DNA from: Spirochaetaceae bacterium
GTDB taxonomy: Bacteria > Spirochaetota > Spirochaetia > Treponematales > Rectinemataceae
Reading direction: 5' to 3'
Assembly (NCBI GenBank): GCA_025356015.1
Contig: JANXYO010000007.1
Location: 25,443-89,442 of the forward strand
DNA length: 64,000 nt
Shown here: positions 40,993 to 50,352 of the stretch, piece by piece
Position numbering within the stretch: position 1 is the stretch's first letter
Layout of the letters: every line of letters begins with the position of its first letter
The notes under the pieces: generated by a model
What the model saw: only the letters and a program-made list of their open reading frames with translations
Database searches by the model: none
What the model was told of the DNA's origin: nothing
Position numbers and translations under genes: made by a program

Positions 40993-42440
40993 TTTTGCCA
41001 CCAGAAGGCGTTGGAGCTGCCGATGAGCTCGAAACCCGATCCCTCGAAGAGGCGCTTTTCGCGCTCGTAATCGGCCGGGTTCATCCTGAGGGCGACGACC
41101 TCGAGGTTGCGCATGATGTATGTGTCGAGGAAGGCCGAGACCTCCTTCGGCCCGGCCTTCGCGATCGCCGAAGGGTAGCCGAGGAAGTAGTCGACCGAGG
41201 AGGAGGCCCACCAGAAGGCGAGGGCATCAAGGACTCCGTCGGGGCTGTCCAGGGAAAGGTCGCGGTCGATGCCCAGGCGCCGGCGCGCCTCCTCGTAGTC
41301 CTTGGCGCCGAAGTAGGAAGGATCGGTCTTCATCGCCGTGATCTCGTAGCCCCTGACCCTCTCCTTGAAGAGACGTGCCCTGTCCACGGCCGGGAGGGTC
41401 GGGTCGACGTAGAAGAGACTCGAGATGGAGATCCATGCCCCGTCCCTCTGCGTGGTGTAGCTGGCCTGGATCGACTCCGTCCCGAAGAGCTTGGGCACGG
41501 TCTTCATGATCGCCGTTTTGAACTTGCCGACCGGACTTGATACGAGGGCCGACCAGAGGTCCCCACCGTAGGTCGCGCCCATGTCGGGAATCGAATCCGG
41601 TCCCCGGTATCGCGCCTCGACCGAGGCTACGCCCTCGGGCATCGAGGGATCGGGGTAGACTATCCATGTTGGCCTGAGGACGCCGGGCCGGGGCTGGGGC
41701 GGGAGGGGCTTCTTCCAGGGGTCATCGCCCGTCTTCCAGTCGCCGAACAGCCGCTCGGCCGCAAGCCGCAGTGCCGCGCTGTCGATGTCCCCCGCGACAA
41801 AGAGGGCGGCGTTGTTCGGCACGAACCAGGAGCGCTGCAGTGCCTTGAGGGATTCGAGGCTCGCCCCGCGTATGGCCTTCTCGCTGCCCGTGGGGTCCCT
41901 TCTCCAGGGATACTTGGCGAAGAGCCGGCGCGTCATGGCGGCCTCGTAGACTGTATCGGGCCCCATCCCCTCGGCGAGCTCCCTCTGGGCCTCGGCCTTC
42001 AGGCCCTCAAGGGCTTCAGGATCGAGGACGGGATTCTTGACGAGCTCAGACCAGAGGGAGAGGGCCTTCTCGGTCATTGAGGAGGGAACCGTGATCGACC
42101 AGCTGACGCTCTCGGCCCGGGTCCCGCCTTCGATCCCGGCCAGGCCCATGTCGGCGAGGACTGAGCGCAGGGAGGGGTCACCGGGAAGGGAGGGGCTCCC
42201 CTTGAAGAGGAGGCGCTCGTAGAGGCGGAAAAGGCCTGCCGTGTCCTGCGTCTGGGATATGGCTCCGGCCTTGAAGACAAGCTGGACGCGGGCAAGGGGC
42301 ACAGCGGCGTCGCGGTAGGCGAAGACCTCGAGGCCGTTTGCCAGGCGGAAGCGGCTCAGGTTGGGCATGGCCTCTGTCTGGCCCTGGGCTCCCAGGGCGA
42401 TGGAGAGAAGGCAGAGTGTGGCAAGAAGCATACGCTTCAT
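40989..42440 (-). CDS. M16-family protein with degraded HxxEH motif
   Basis: 483-residue exported protein of the insulinase/M16 family, with a signal peptide (LLATLCLLSIALGAQGQ) and the family start FRLANGLEVFAYRD. In active enzymes AHLLEHMLFKG carries HxxEH; here it reads FRLYERLLFKG, so both zinc histidines are Arg (R72, R76) and only E75 is kept. The downstream RG-type pattern (AAMTRRLFAKYPWRRDP) is preserved. It should be a non-proteolytic scaffold or adaptor. The ATG at 42440 has AGGAGG 9 nt upstream. Confidence 0.85.
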   Translation of the reverse strand: MKRMLLATLCLLSIALGAQGQTEAMPNLSRFRLANGLEVFAYRDAAVPLARVQLVFKAGAISQTQDTAGLFRLYERLLFKGSPSLPGDPSLRSVLADMGLAGIEGGTRAESVSWSITVPSSMTEKALSLWSELVKNPVLDPEALEGLKAEAQRELAEGMGPDTVYEAAMTRRLFAKYPWRRDPTGSEKAIRGASLESLKALQRSWFVPNNAALFVAGDIDSAALRLAAERLFGDWKTGDDPWKKPLPPQPRPGVLRPTWIVYPDPSMPEGVASVEARYRGPDSIPDMGATYGGDLWSALVSSPVGKFKTAIMKTVPKLFGTESIQASYTTQRDGAWISISSLFYVDPTLPAVDRARLFKERVRGYEITAMKTDPSYFGAKDYEEARRRLGIDRDLSLDSPDGVLDALAFWWASSSVDYFLGYPSAIAKAGPKEVSAFLDTYIMRNLEVVALRMNPADYEREKRLFEGSGFELIGSSNAFWWQK

Positions 42441-42567
42441 GGCGAGGGACCTCCTGGCAATATACAGCGTCCGCATCGGCTTCTGCCTTCCCGCATCTCG
42501 CCGCGCAAGAGCGCGAGCAGTCTAGCAAGGCCCGGAAAGCGATGTCAACAAAACCGCCGGTCCAATA

Positions 42568-42597
42568 TTGTGTCTTTTACCTTGAGCGTGGTATCGT
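42568..42597 (+). promoter_or_regulatory. Candidate promoter of the transglycosylase gene
   Basis: TTGTGT (42568-42573), an 18-bp spacer and TATCGT (42592-42597). The ATG at 42610 is 12 nt after the -10, and no SD is visible. Confidence 0.4.
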
Positions 42598-42609
42598 TCG
42601 GCACCAATC

Positions 42610-43617
42610 ATGCTTCTATCCTCCCCCGGAATCCAGCAGTTCTCGTCTCGCCGCGATGGCAGCCTGGGCTGGGCGGCCTTCGAGGGCCGGCAGGCCCGGG
42701 CCCTCGCCCGCCTCCTCTCCTCGGGCTGCAGCCCCGTCCTCGCCCTTCCCGGGGAGCTGCTTCCCATCGTCCTGCCGCGCAGCAAGCTCACGGCAGCCCG
42801 GGTCCTCGCCATCGCCGCGGCGACCCTGATCGTGCTGCAGGCCTGCTACATGCTCGCGACAGGCCTCCTCATCGCGGTCTACCGCCATGTCGATCCCCCG
42901 GCCACCGTCCTCATGGCCTATCGCAAGTGGGGCTATGGCTGGAAGCTCGAGCCCCCCCGCAGGATCGCCCTCCACCGCGTGCCCACCTACATCCGCTCGA
43001 TGCTGGTCTCGATCGAGGACGGCAAGTTCTTCGAGCACCACGGCCTCGACTTCGAGGCCTTCGCCAACGCCCGCGCCATCAACAAGAGGATCGGCAAGCC
43101 CCTGTACGGAGGCTCCACGCTGACCATGCAGGTCGCGCGGACGCTTTTTCTCGTGCCCGAGAAGAGCTATCTGCGCAAGTACCTCGAGATCGTGGCCGCC
43201 CTCGAGCTCGAACTCTTCCTGCCCAAGGACAGGATCCTCGAGCTCTATTTCGACTACGCCGAGTGGGGCAGGGGTCTGTTTGGCATCGACGCGGCGGCCC
43301 GGCACTGGTACGGGGCCGGAGTCGCGTCCATAACGCGCGACGAGGCGGCACGTCTTGTCGCCCTGCTCTCCTCGCCCATAAGGTTCAGGCCCGACAATCT
43401 TGAGAAGAGCGCCATACTCAGGGAGCGCTACGCCTACCTAGAGCACCGCTATGTCGCGAGCGCGGCGCCCGCCGCCGATGTGGCGATCCCCACATCGGTG
43501 GAGCTCGGCGCCGCACCGCCCCCGCCCTCGGCAGAACCCGATCCGGGGACGGCCGATCAGGCAAACGCAGATTCTGCCCCCGATCCCCCCCTCATGGGCA
43601 AGGCGAGGCAGCCCTAG
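42610..43617 (+). CDS. mtgA: Monofunctional peptidoglycan glycosyltransferase (GT51)
   Basis: 335-residue inner-membrane enzyme that polymerises lipid II. One transmembrane helix lies near residues 60-85. The GT51 signatures are SIEDGKFFEHHGLDFEAF (catalytic Glu in E-D), GGSTLTMQVARTLFLVPEKS, and the YAEWGRGLFGIDAAARHWYG block (the first and last parts abbreviated). A Pro/Ala-rich C-terminal tail is extra. The N-terminal 55 residues before the helix are longer than in E. coli MtgA. It lies directly against the convergent YaiI/YqxD gene. Confidence 0.85.
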   Translation: MLLSSPGIQQFSSRRDGSLGWAAFEGRQARALARLLSSGCSPVLALPGELLPIVLPRSKLTAARVLAIAAATLIVLQACYMLATGLLIAVYRHVDPPATVLMAYRKWGYGWKLEPPRRIALHRVPTYIRSMLVSIEDGKFFEHHGLDFEAFANARAINKRIGKPLYGGSTLTMQVARTLFLVPEKSYLRKYLEIVAALELELFLPKDRILELYFDYAEWGRGLFGIDAAARHWYGAGVASITRDEAARLVALLSSPIRFRPDNLEKSAILRERYAYLEHRYVASAAPAADVAIPTSVELGAAPPPPSAEPDPGTADQANADSAPDPPLMGKARQP

Positions 43618-43619
43618 GA

Positions 43620-44114
43620 TCAGGGCCGCCTGAGGGCACGATTCAGTTCGCGGTCAAAGGCGTCGGCAAAGGCCTTGAGCTCCCTCGGCCCCCAGGTCCG
43701 AGCCCTGCCGGAAGGGGGAGCGAGGCCGAGGGCGCGCAACTCGAGGGCCCTGTCGCGCAGGGAACGCCGCTCGCGGACATTTTCGGTGGAGAAGACCTCG
43801 CCCCTGTCATTGAGCACGGTGACGCCGGCATCAGCGAGCCTTTCGGCCAGGGGCAGGTCCCTGGTCACGGCGAGGTCTCCGGCCGAGGCGAGTTCGACTA
43901 TCCTGTCGTCGGCCGCCTCGGGACCCCCCTCGACGAGGATGAGCTCGACCCCCTGGCCCCTGTCGAGGGAAGGGGCCTTGGAGGCGACGAAGCTCGTCCG
44001 GAAGCGGGCCTCGAGGCCAGCCGCCGCGCGGGACTCGGCCTCGGCGTTCGCGCGGCGGCAGATCACCCGCCTGAGCTCGGCCTGGAGGCTGTCGCCGTCG
44101 GCCCAGACCCTCAC
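43620..44114 (-). CDS. YaiI/YqxD-family protein (DUF188)
   Basis: 164 residues of the YaiI/YqxD family. The pattern is V-W-A-D-G-D-S at the start, AADDRIVELASAGDLAVTRDLPLA in the middle and NDRGEVFSTENV. A PIN-like nuclease relation has been proposed for this family, but its function is not known. The GTG start overlaps the manA stop (GTGA), so it is coupled to manA. Confidence 0.88.
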   Translation of the reverse strand: MRVWADGDSLQAELRRVICRRANAEAESRAAAGLEARFRTSFVASKAPSLDRGQGVELILVEGGPEAADDRIVELASAGDLAVTRDLPLAERLADAGVTVLNDRGEVFSTENVRERRSLRDRALELRALGLAPPSGRARTWGPRELKAFADAFDRELNRALRRP

Positions 44115-45340
44115 GGGATCTCGGGGACCCGGGCGCGGAACAGGGTTGCCTCGCCCTCGGCCGCGGTGATCTCGTAGTTCCCCGCGGCGTCCTCGACAAA
44201 GGCCGACTCACCCCGTGCGAGGAGGATGCTCTCGCCCCCGCTGGCGAGGCTGGCCGAGCCCGAGGAGCACAGGATGATCTCGGGACCGCTGACATCGCAG
44301 CGCATGGGGGATGCCTCGCGAAGGCTTATCCTCGAGATGTGGAAGTCGGGCACAAAGACCGGATAGGATTCCTCGGTTTCGGAAAGTCTCTCGGGCAGGG
44401 TGGGCACCACGTGCTCGGAGTTGAAGCTCAGGACCGAGACCAGCTCGGGGATGTCGACGTGCTTCCTGGTCAGGGCACCCCTGATCACGTTGTCCGAATT
44501 GGCCATGATCTCGAGACAGGTCCCGGTGAGGTGGGCATGGAGCTCTCCGGGGGCGATGAAGGCAGCCTCGACCGGCTCAAGCACGACGTGGTTGAGGACA
44601 AGGGGCGCGAGGGCGCCGATGTCGCCGGGGAAGCTGTCCATGAGCCTCAAGACCCAGCGGAAGGCCGCCTCCGATCCCGCGGGGACCGAGTTGTTCGCGA
44701 AGAGCCGCTCGACCCGCGCCCGGCAGCGGTCCAGGAGGGTACGCTTGAGCCTCTCTTCGGTGGTGATGATGCCATAGAAGAAGACCGAGAGCTCGACCAG
44801 GCCCGGGCTCCTTTCGAGCCTGTCCACGAGCCTGGACTTCTCCCGTGGGGCAAGCAGGGCTATGTTGGCGATGATCTCGCCGATGGGCCTGAAGCCGCAG
44901 AGCATCTCGAAATGGGTGAGGGCTATCGCCATCTCGGGCTTGTGGAAGGGGTCGCGGTAATTGCGCTCGGCGGCGTCGGGGGGGAGGCCGCTCAGGTTCT
45001 CCCTGTCGTAGCCCCGCTCGGCCTTCCTCCTGCCGGGATGGGCCTGGATCGAGAGGGGGCTACCCGCAGAGAGGGCCTTGAAGAGGAAGGGGAGGCGGGC
45101 ACCCAGCCTGTCCACGCAACGCGAGCCGAGGACGGTCCGCGGGTTTTCCGCCACAAGGACGTCCAGGGGGACCCTTTCCCCCCTGCGCAGGGCGATCGAG
45201 GGAGCGCTCGGGTGGGCTCCCATCCACAGCTCGGCGAGGGGGCCGCCCGAAGGGTTCGGGATGCCAAGGGCCTGGGAGATGCCCTCGCTCGACCCCCAGG
45301 CGTAGCGCTGGATCGGATTCTCCAGACGGTATATTTTCAT
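44111..45340 (-). CDS. manA: Mannose-6-phosphate isomerase, class I
   Basis: 409-residue zinc-dependent enzyme interconverting mannose and fructose 6-phosphates. Its QRYAWGS start, SIQAHPGRRKAE (zinc-binding Gln/His region), HKPEMAIAL and the effective HAHLTG block are typical of type I isomerases, and the C-terminus is a cupin-like domain. The ATG at 45340 lies 7 nt after a -10 and lacks an SD. It overlaps the YaiI/YqxD gene downstream by 4 nt. Confidence 0.92.
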   Translation of the reverse strand: MKIYRLENPIQRYAWGSSEGISQALGIPNPSGGPLAELWMGAHPSAPSIALRRGERVPLDVLVAENPRTVLGSRCVDRLGARLPFLFKALSAGSPLSIQAHPGRRKAERGYDRENLSGLPPDAAERNYRDPFHKPEMAIALTHFEMLCGFRPIGEIIANIALLAPREKSRLVDRLERSPGLVELSVFFYGIITTEERLKRTLLDRCRARVERLFANNSVPAGSEAAFRWVLRLMDSFPGDIGALAPLVLNHVVLEPVEAAFIAPGELHAHLTGTCLEIMANSDNVIRGALTRKHVDIPELVSVLSFNSEHVVPTLPERLSETEESYPVFVPDFHISRISLREASPMRCDVSGPEIILCSSGSASLASGGESILLARGESAFVEDAAGNYEITAAEGEATLFRARVPEIP

Positions 45341-45347
45341 GAAAGGC

Positions 45348-45377
45348 AGTGTATCCGGCTTCTGGCCTGGAGGGCAA
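45348..45377 (-). promoter_or_regulatory. Promoter of leaderless manA
   Basis: TTGCCC (45377-45372), an 18-bp spacer and TACACT (45353-45348) on the minus strand, 7 nt before the ATG at 45340. No SD. Confidence 0.55.
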
Positions 45378-45400
45378 TCGAGGTCCCGGGTCGGGGCTCC

Positions 45401-46918
45401 TTAGGTTCCGGGGACGAGAACCCTGGCCTTCACACCGGCCTCCGAGGCGATGCTCAGGCTGCCGCCGAGCTGGCTCGATAGCATCTCCACAAGCTGGAGG
45501 CCCAGGCTGTCGCTCCTGGCCCTGTCGAAGAGGGGGGGCAGACCCACCCCGTTGTCGGCGACCTCGAGGACAATGCCCTCCTCCCTCGCATGAAGGGAGA
45601 TCCCTATCCGCCCGGACTTCTCCCCGGGGAAGGCGTATTTAAGGGCGTTGGTGACCAGCTCGTTCACGATGAGGCCGATGGAGACTGCCCGTTTCGCGTC
45701 GATGTAGAAGCTGTCGAGCTCGAAGCCGATGGCTATCCTCTCCTCGTCGACGTGGTGGATGTCGAGGATGATGCCGACGAGGTTCTCGATGTAGGAGGCG
45801 GCATCGAGGCCCTCTATGTCCTTCGACCGCGACAGGAGGTCGTAGATGTTCGAGATCGACTGGATCCTGGACTGGGCCTCGAGGAGGGGGGAGCGGGCCT
45901 CCTCCGAGATCCCCCTCTGGGCCTCGAGGTTGAGCAGGCTCGAGACGATGCTCAGATTGTTCTTCACCCGGTGCGAGAGCTCGCGCATGAGGGCGTCCTT
46001 CTCCCGCAGGGATTCGGAGAGGCTTTCCTGGGCCCTCTTCTCCTGGGTGACGTCGGCGAGGGAGACAAGGACCCTAGACCAGTCCTCCTCATGGCCGGCG
46101 ACGAGGGAGAGCTTGACCTTGAGGTGCTGGTCGGGGATGGAGGCGAACTCGTTGCGAAACTCGATCTCGATGGGGGTGCGGCCCTCGTCAAGGGCGAAGA
46201 ATTCCTCCCCGATCCTCTGTGCGGCAGAGGCCGAGACATAGGGAGCGAGGGTTGCGGCGACTTCGCCGCGGGTCTTGGCCCCGACCAGGCTCATGTACTC
46301 CTGGTTGAAGTCGACTATCCTCACCAGGGCTGCGCACTTCTTGAGCGCCTCGGGATCGGAGGCGAAATGGGCGCGCAGGTCGACTATCCCCCTTGCCCTG
46401 AGTGCGTTGAAATAGTCCTTCGCGGCAGAGAAATCCTCCTCGAGCACCGCTGTGGAGGTGGCGTCGAAGAGGGAGCGGTAGTGGGCCTCGCTGTCCTCGA
46501 GGCGGCGGTGGGCGAGGTGGAGCTTGAAGGCCATCTTGATGGCCGCGAAGAGCACCGTGGTCCCGAGGTTCTTCACGATGTAGCCGTAGTTGGTGATGCC
46601 CTCGGTCCTGGCGACGATATCGCTCTCGGTGTGGGCCGAGAGGAAGACAACGGGGACGTCGTGGTCCTCGAGGATGCGCCGCGCCGCCTCGGTGCCGTCG
46701 ATCCCCTTGCCGAGGTCGATGTCCATGAGGACGAGGTCGATGCCTGCGTCCTCGTCCATCAGCTCTATCGCCCTTTCCCCCGTGAAGGCGTGCCTGACCA
46801 GGTAGCCCTCGGTTTGGAGGGACCTGGTCTCAGACATGGCGATGAAAGCCTGGTCCTCGACGAGGAGGATGGTCTTCTGGGTTTCGCTCAAGTTGGACCT
46901 CGCGCTCGGGATCGGCAT
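45401..46918 (-). CDS. Response-regulator/histidine-kinase hybrid (HisKA_2 type)
   Basis: 505-residue soluble signalling protein. An N-terminal receiver domain (TILLVEDQ, LVLMDIDLG with the phospho-Asp, VVFLSAHT, YIVKN) precedes a PAS-like region (about 150-290). The HisKA_2 kinase part has ELSHRVKNNLSIVSSLLNLEAQ (phospho-His in H-R-V-K-N), and the HATPase_c has IVNELVTNALKYAFPG and VADNGVGLP. This order is like hybrid kinases that respond to another kinase. The ATG at 46918 lies 6 nt after a -10 and lacks an SD. No transmembrane segment. Confidence 0.88.
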   Translation of the reverse strand: MPIPSARSNLSETQKTILLVEDQAFIAMSETRSLQTEGYLVRHAFTGERAIELMDEDAGIDLVLMDIDLGKGIDGTEAARRILEDHDVPVVFLSAHTESDIVARTEGITNYGYIVKNLGTTVLFAAIKMAFKLHLAHRRLEDSEAHYRSLFDATSTAVLEEDFSAAKDYFNALRARGIVDLRAHFASDPEALKKCAALVRIVDFNQEYMSLVGAKTRGEVAATLAPYVSASAAQRIGEEFFALDEGRTPIEIEFRNEFASIPDQHLKVKLSLVAGHEEDWSRVLVSLADVTQEKRAQESLSESLREKDALMRELSHRVKNNLSIVSSLLNLEAQRGISEEARSPLLEAQSRIQSISNIYDLLSRSKDIEGLDAASYIENLVGIILDIHHVDEERIAIGFELDSFYIDAKRAVSIGLIVNELVTNALKYAFPGEKSGRIGISLHAREEGIVLEVADNGVGLPPLFDRARSDSLGLQLVEMLSSQLGGSLSIASEAGVKARVLVPGT

Positions 46919-46924
46919 GTCTGC

Positions 46925-46953
46925 AGTGTATTGCGTATCGATCCGTGCCGCAA
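46925..46953 (-). promoter_or_regulatory. Promoter of the leaderless hybrid kinase gene
   Basis: TTGCGG (46953-46948), a 17-bp spacer and TACACT (46930-46925) on the minus strand, 6 nt before the ATG at 46918. The -10 and following GC match the manA promoter. Confidence 0.55.
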
Positions 46954-46961
46954 TTCCGCCC

Positions 46962-49412
46962 TCACCAGTCATAGAGGAACTTCCGCACTTCCTTCTCGAT
47001 CGCGCCCAGGCCCTCGGTGACGAGGCGGCATTCGGGGAGGCTCGAGATGAAGAGGTTTCCGTAGCGCTTGGTCGTGAGCCGCGAGTCGAGGATGACGACG
47101 GCACCCCTGTCCTCGCTGTGGCGGATCAGGCGGCCAAAGCCCTGCTTGAGGCGGATGACAGCCTCGGGCAGGGAGATCTCCATGAAGGCGTTGCCTCCAC
47201 GGCGCTCCACAGCCTCGCTGCGGGCGAGCTGGACGGGGTCGGTGGGGACGCGGAAGGGGAGCTTGCAGATGATGACAAGCAGGAGGGTCTCGCCCGGGGC
47301 GTCAACACCCTCCCAGAAGGAATCGGTGGCGAAAAGGACAGAGGAGATGTCGGCCTTGAAGGCCTCGAGGAGCTTCGAGCGCTCCTCCTCGCCCTGCTTG
47401 AGGAGGGTGATGCCGAGCTCGGCCATCCGGGGCGCGGCGGCCTCGTAGGCGCTCTTCAGGGCCTCGTAGGAGGTGAAGAGGACGAGGGCGTGGCCCTGGG
47501 AGGCCTCGAGGAGGCGGGGGACGGCCTTGTCGACATAGGAACGGTAGGAGGGGCTCTCGGGACCCGGGGCTCCCGTGTCCACCGCCAGGAGGGCGTTCGT
47601 GCGGAAGGGGAAGGGCGAGGGGTATTCCTTGGTCTCCACCGTGGCCGCCGAGTGGGAGAGGCCTACGCGGGCCTTCCAGAAATCGAAGCTCTCACCCACG
47701 GAAAGGGTCGCCGAGGTGCAGATGACCGAGCGGAACTTGGTGAAGACGGCTTCGTCCATCGTGCCGGTGATGTCGAGGGGGGTGCCCGTGTAGCGGACAA
47801 AGACCTCGTTCTGGCTCGTCCTGCGTTTCTCGAGCCAGAAGACAGTCTCGCTGTGCTCCTCGAACTCCTTGATCTGGGCGCAGAGGCTCGCGGCGTCGGA
47901 GAGGCGGCGCAGGGCGAGGCGGGCCTCGTAGACCACGCGCTCCTGGGAGAGCTCGTCGGGGCACTTGTCGAGGGCCTCGCGCAGGATCTCGGTGCAGGCA
48001 AGGAGGCGGCGCTCGAGCTCGGCCAGGGGAGCCAGGAGGAGGTTTACAAGCTCGCTGCTTCTCTCCGCGACGCGGAAGGTCCTCTCCTTGGTGAAAAGCA
48101 GCACGGCCTTCTGGTCGAGCTGGTCCATCGCCTCGCGGGCCCGGCTCGAGGCCTCGGGAAGGCCCTTGAGGGTCTCTCGGGGAAAGCCGTGGAGCTCCTC
48201 GAGTCTTGGGATGATGCCGTAGCTCTTGTTGCCCTTCTTGCGCGAGAGCCGGGAGAGGCGCTTGTAGACGGTGAAGCGGGTGAGGTCCTTGGAGAAGAAG
48301 CTCGTCGCGCTCGCCTCGATCGCGTGGGCCTCATCCATGACCAGGGCCCTGAAGGGGGGCAGCACCGCCGTGGCCTCGTAGCCCGCCCCGTCCATGCGCG
48401 CGGCGAGGTCGGAGAAGAGGATGTGGTGGTTCGCGACTATCACGTTGGCGTCGGCGGCCTCGCGCCTGACGCGGAGTATGAAGCAGCCCTCGCGCTCGGT
48501 GCATCGCAGGCCCAGACAGGCGTCGGACTCGGAGCATACCCGGGACCAGAGGGACTCCTCGGGCCAGAAGCTCAGGTCGGAGCGGTCCCCCGTCCCCGTG
48601 GTCCCGGCCCAGGCGGCGATTCGCCGCAGGGGGCTGTCCCCCCCCGGGCCTGAGTCCGGGGCGAAGAGCCCCTCCTCGTCGAGGGCCTCGCGCATGCGCA
48701 CCTTGCACAGGTAGTTGCCCCGGCCCTTGACGAGGACGGCCTTGGTCTTCTTCTTGAAGAGCTTCTGGACCAGGGGTATGTCCTTGTCGACGAGCTGCTT
48801 CTGGAGGTTGATCGTCGCCGTGGAGATGACGATCCTCTCCTCGTTCCTGATCGACCAGGCGAAGGCGGGCACCAGGTAGGCGAAAGACTTGCCCACTCCC
48901 GTCCCGGCCTCGGCGGCGAGGACGATCCCCTCGTTGAGGGCGTTCACGACGTCGCGGCAGAAACGCAGCTGGCTCTTGCGTGGCTCGTAGGAGGGGATGA
49001 GCTTCGAGAGCTTGCCACCCTCCTCGAGGACCCCCGCTATCTCGTCCTCGTCGAGCTCGACATAGGCCTTGCGCCTCGCGGGCTCGGCGACGATGTGGAC
49101 CGCCGACACCCCGTTGTTGACGATATAGGAGCCGACCCCGTTCTGGCCCGCCTCGGCGGCTATCGAGACGTCGGCGTCGCTGGGACGCAGTGCGCCCGAG
49201 GGGTGGTTGTGGACGATGACGTCGCCGCGCTCGAGGTAGGCGGCCAGGGCGGGGACGGCGTTCTTTGTTCCCCTGGCGACGACGAGGACCTCGTCGATCC
49301 TGCCCGCCTGGTCTATCCTGCAGGCGGCGAAGACCTCGCCGCCTGAGTTCTCGGCTATCTCGGCGCGAAGGGCCTCAGCCGCCTCCGGCGTGAAGCGCTC
49401 GGCCGCGTCCAT
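46962..49412 (-). CDS. dinG: DinG/XPD-type helicase with N-terminal JAMM (RadC-like) domain
   Basis: 816 residues. Residues about 1-110 hold a complete JAMM motif: HNH (H68, H70), then S78 and D81 in HNHPSGALRPSD, with a likely Glu at residue 26, as in RadC/JAB domains. The helicase follows: Walker A AAEAGTGVGKS near residue 175, DEAH in VMDEAHAIEAS, and the iron-sulfur-type cysteines (YLCKVR, RVCSESDACLGLRC, GC). C-terminal helicase motifs include SFWEGVDAPG and QGFGRLIRH. The ATG overlaps the stop of the phosphorylase gene by one base. DinG relatives often carry an N-terminal DnaQ-like exonuclease instead. Confidence 0.85.
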   Translation of the reverse strand: MDAAERFTPEAAEALRAEIAENSGGEVFAACRIDQAGRIDEVLVVARGTKNAVPALAAYLERGDVIVHNHPSGALRPSDADVSIAAEAGQNGVGSYIVNNGVSAVHIVAEPARRKAYVELDEDEIAGVLEEGGKLSKLIPSYEPRKSQLRFCRDVVNALNEGIVLAAEAGTGVGKSFAYLVPAFAWSIRNEERIVISTATINLQKQLVDKDIPLVQKLFKKKTKAVLVKGRGNYLCKVRMREALDEEGLFAPDSGPGGDSPLRRIAAWAGTTGTGDRSDLSFWPEESLWSRVCSESDACLGLRCTEREGCFILRVRREAADANVIVANHHILFSDLAARMDGAGYEATAVLPPFRALVMDEAHAIEASATSFFSKDLTRFTVYKRLSRLSRKKGNKSYGIIPRLEELHGFPRETLKGLPEASSRAREAMDQLDQKAVLLFTKERTFRVAERSSELVNLLLAPLAELERRLLACTEILREALDKCPDELSQERVVYEARLALRRLSDAASLCAQIKEFEEHSETVFWLEKRRTSQNEVFVRYTGTPLDITGTMDEAVFTKFRSVICTSATLSVGESFDFWKARVGLSHSAATVETKEYPSPFPFRTNALLAVDTGAPGPESPSYRSYVDKAVPRLLEASQGHALVLFTSYEALKSAYEAAAPRMAELGITLLKQGEEERSKLLEAFKADISSVLFATDSFWEGVDAPGETLLLVIICKLPFRVPTDPVQLARSEAVERRGGNAFMEISLPEAVIRLKQGFGRLIRHSEDRGAVVILDSRLTTKRYGNLFISSLPECRLVTEGLGAIEKEVRKFLYDW

Positions 49413-50296
49413 CAAAGACGCTCGATGAGTCCGAGGATGAGGGCCTTGAGCTTGGCCTCGACCCTCTTGCCGGTCGCGACGACCTCGGCGTGGGAAAGGC
49501 CAGAGGGCGGCCCCGCCACGGCACCGAGCGCGGGTATCGTGGGCACGCCGGCGGCCATGTTGGTGACGCAGGAGATCCCAAGGACCTTCATGCCCAGGTG
49601 CCTGGCCGCGATGGCCTCGGGGACGGTCGACATGCCCACGAGGTCGGCGCCCATGACCCTGGCCATCCTGACCTCGGCCGGGGTCTCGTACGAGGGGCCC
49701 GTGAAGGCGGCATAGACCCCCTCGCTCAGTGCGTTGCCCCAGAGCGTCGTCGAGAGCTCACGGGCGAGTTCGCGCAGGGCCAGGGGGTAGACGTGGGACA
49801 TGTCGAAGAAGCGCTCGCCGAATGGGCCCTCGGCCCCGGCCCTGTCGGGGTTGGGCCCGATAAAGGGGTTCGTGCCCATGAGGTTGATGTGGTCCCTGAT
49901 GAGGACGAGGTCCCCTGGGGCGTAGTCGGGGTTGACCCCTCCCGCGGCGTTCGTGAGGACGAGGGTCTCGACCCCGATCTCGCGGAGGACGAAGATGGGC
50001 AGGACGACGTCGTCCATGCTGTGGCCCTCGTAGAAGTGGAAGCGGCCAGCCATGATCGCCGCCCCGGCCGCGCCCTTGCCGGCGGCGCCGCCGGGGCCGA
50101 AGAAGAGGCTGCCCCTGTGGCCATGGACTGTCGACTTCGGGAACTCGGGTATCGAGGCGAAGGGTACCTCGCTGTAGCCCAGGTCGTCGACTATGCCGGA
50201 GAGGCCCGAGCCGAGGACGACGGCGGTCCTGGGACGGAATTCCGCGGAAAGCGATTTCGCGGCCCTGGCCACGCGCTCGCCGAATCCTTGTTTCAT
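49412..50296 (-). CDS. punA: Purine-nucleoside phosphorylase
   Basis: 294-residue trimeric-type purine nucleoside phosphorylase. The phosphate site GSGLSG lies near residue 31. HGHRGSLFFG and the VLTNAAGGVNP block are typical, and EVRMARVMGADLVGMSTVPE is the base-binding Glu/Asn region. It splits nucleosides to base and ribose 1-phosphate. The ATG has GGGAGG upstream. It is coupled to the JAMM-helicase gene by a one-base overlap. Confidence 0.92.
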   Translation of the reverse strand: MKQGFGERVARAAKSLSAEFRPRTAVVLGSGLSGIVDDLGYSEVPFASIPEFPKSTVHGHRGSLFFGPGGAAGKGAAGAAIMAGRFHFYEGHSMDDVVLPIFVLREIGVETLVLTNAAGGVNPDYAPGDLVLIRDHINLMGTNPFIGPNPDRAGAEGPFGERFFDMSHVYPLALRELARELSTTLWGNALSEGVYAAFTGPSYETPAEVRMARVMGADLVGMSTVPEAIAARHLGMKVLGISCVTNMAAGVPTIPALGAVAGPPSGLSHAEVVATGKRVEAKLKALILGLIERL

Positions 50297-50352
50297 TCCA
50301 GATCCTCCCTAATCAAGCCGGGCGACCGGCGCCCGATTTCTGTTCGATCAAT

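Noticed and set aside
41012..41040. Possible active M16 zinc motif elsewhere in the pair
   Set aside because: No HxxEH or HxxDH was found in either protein in the frames read.
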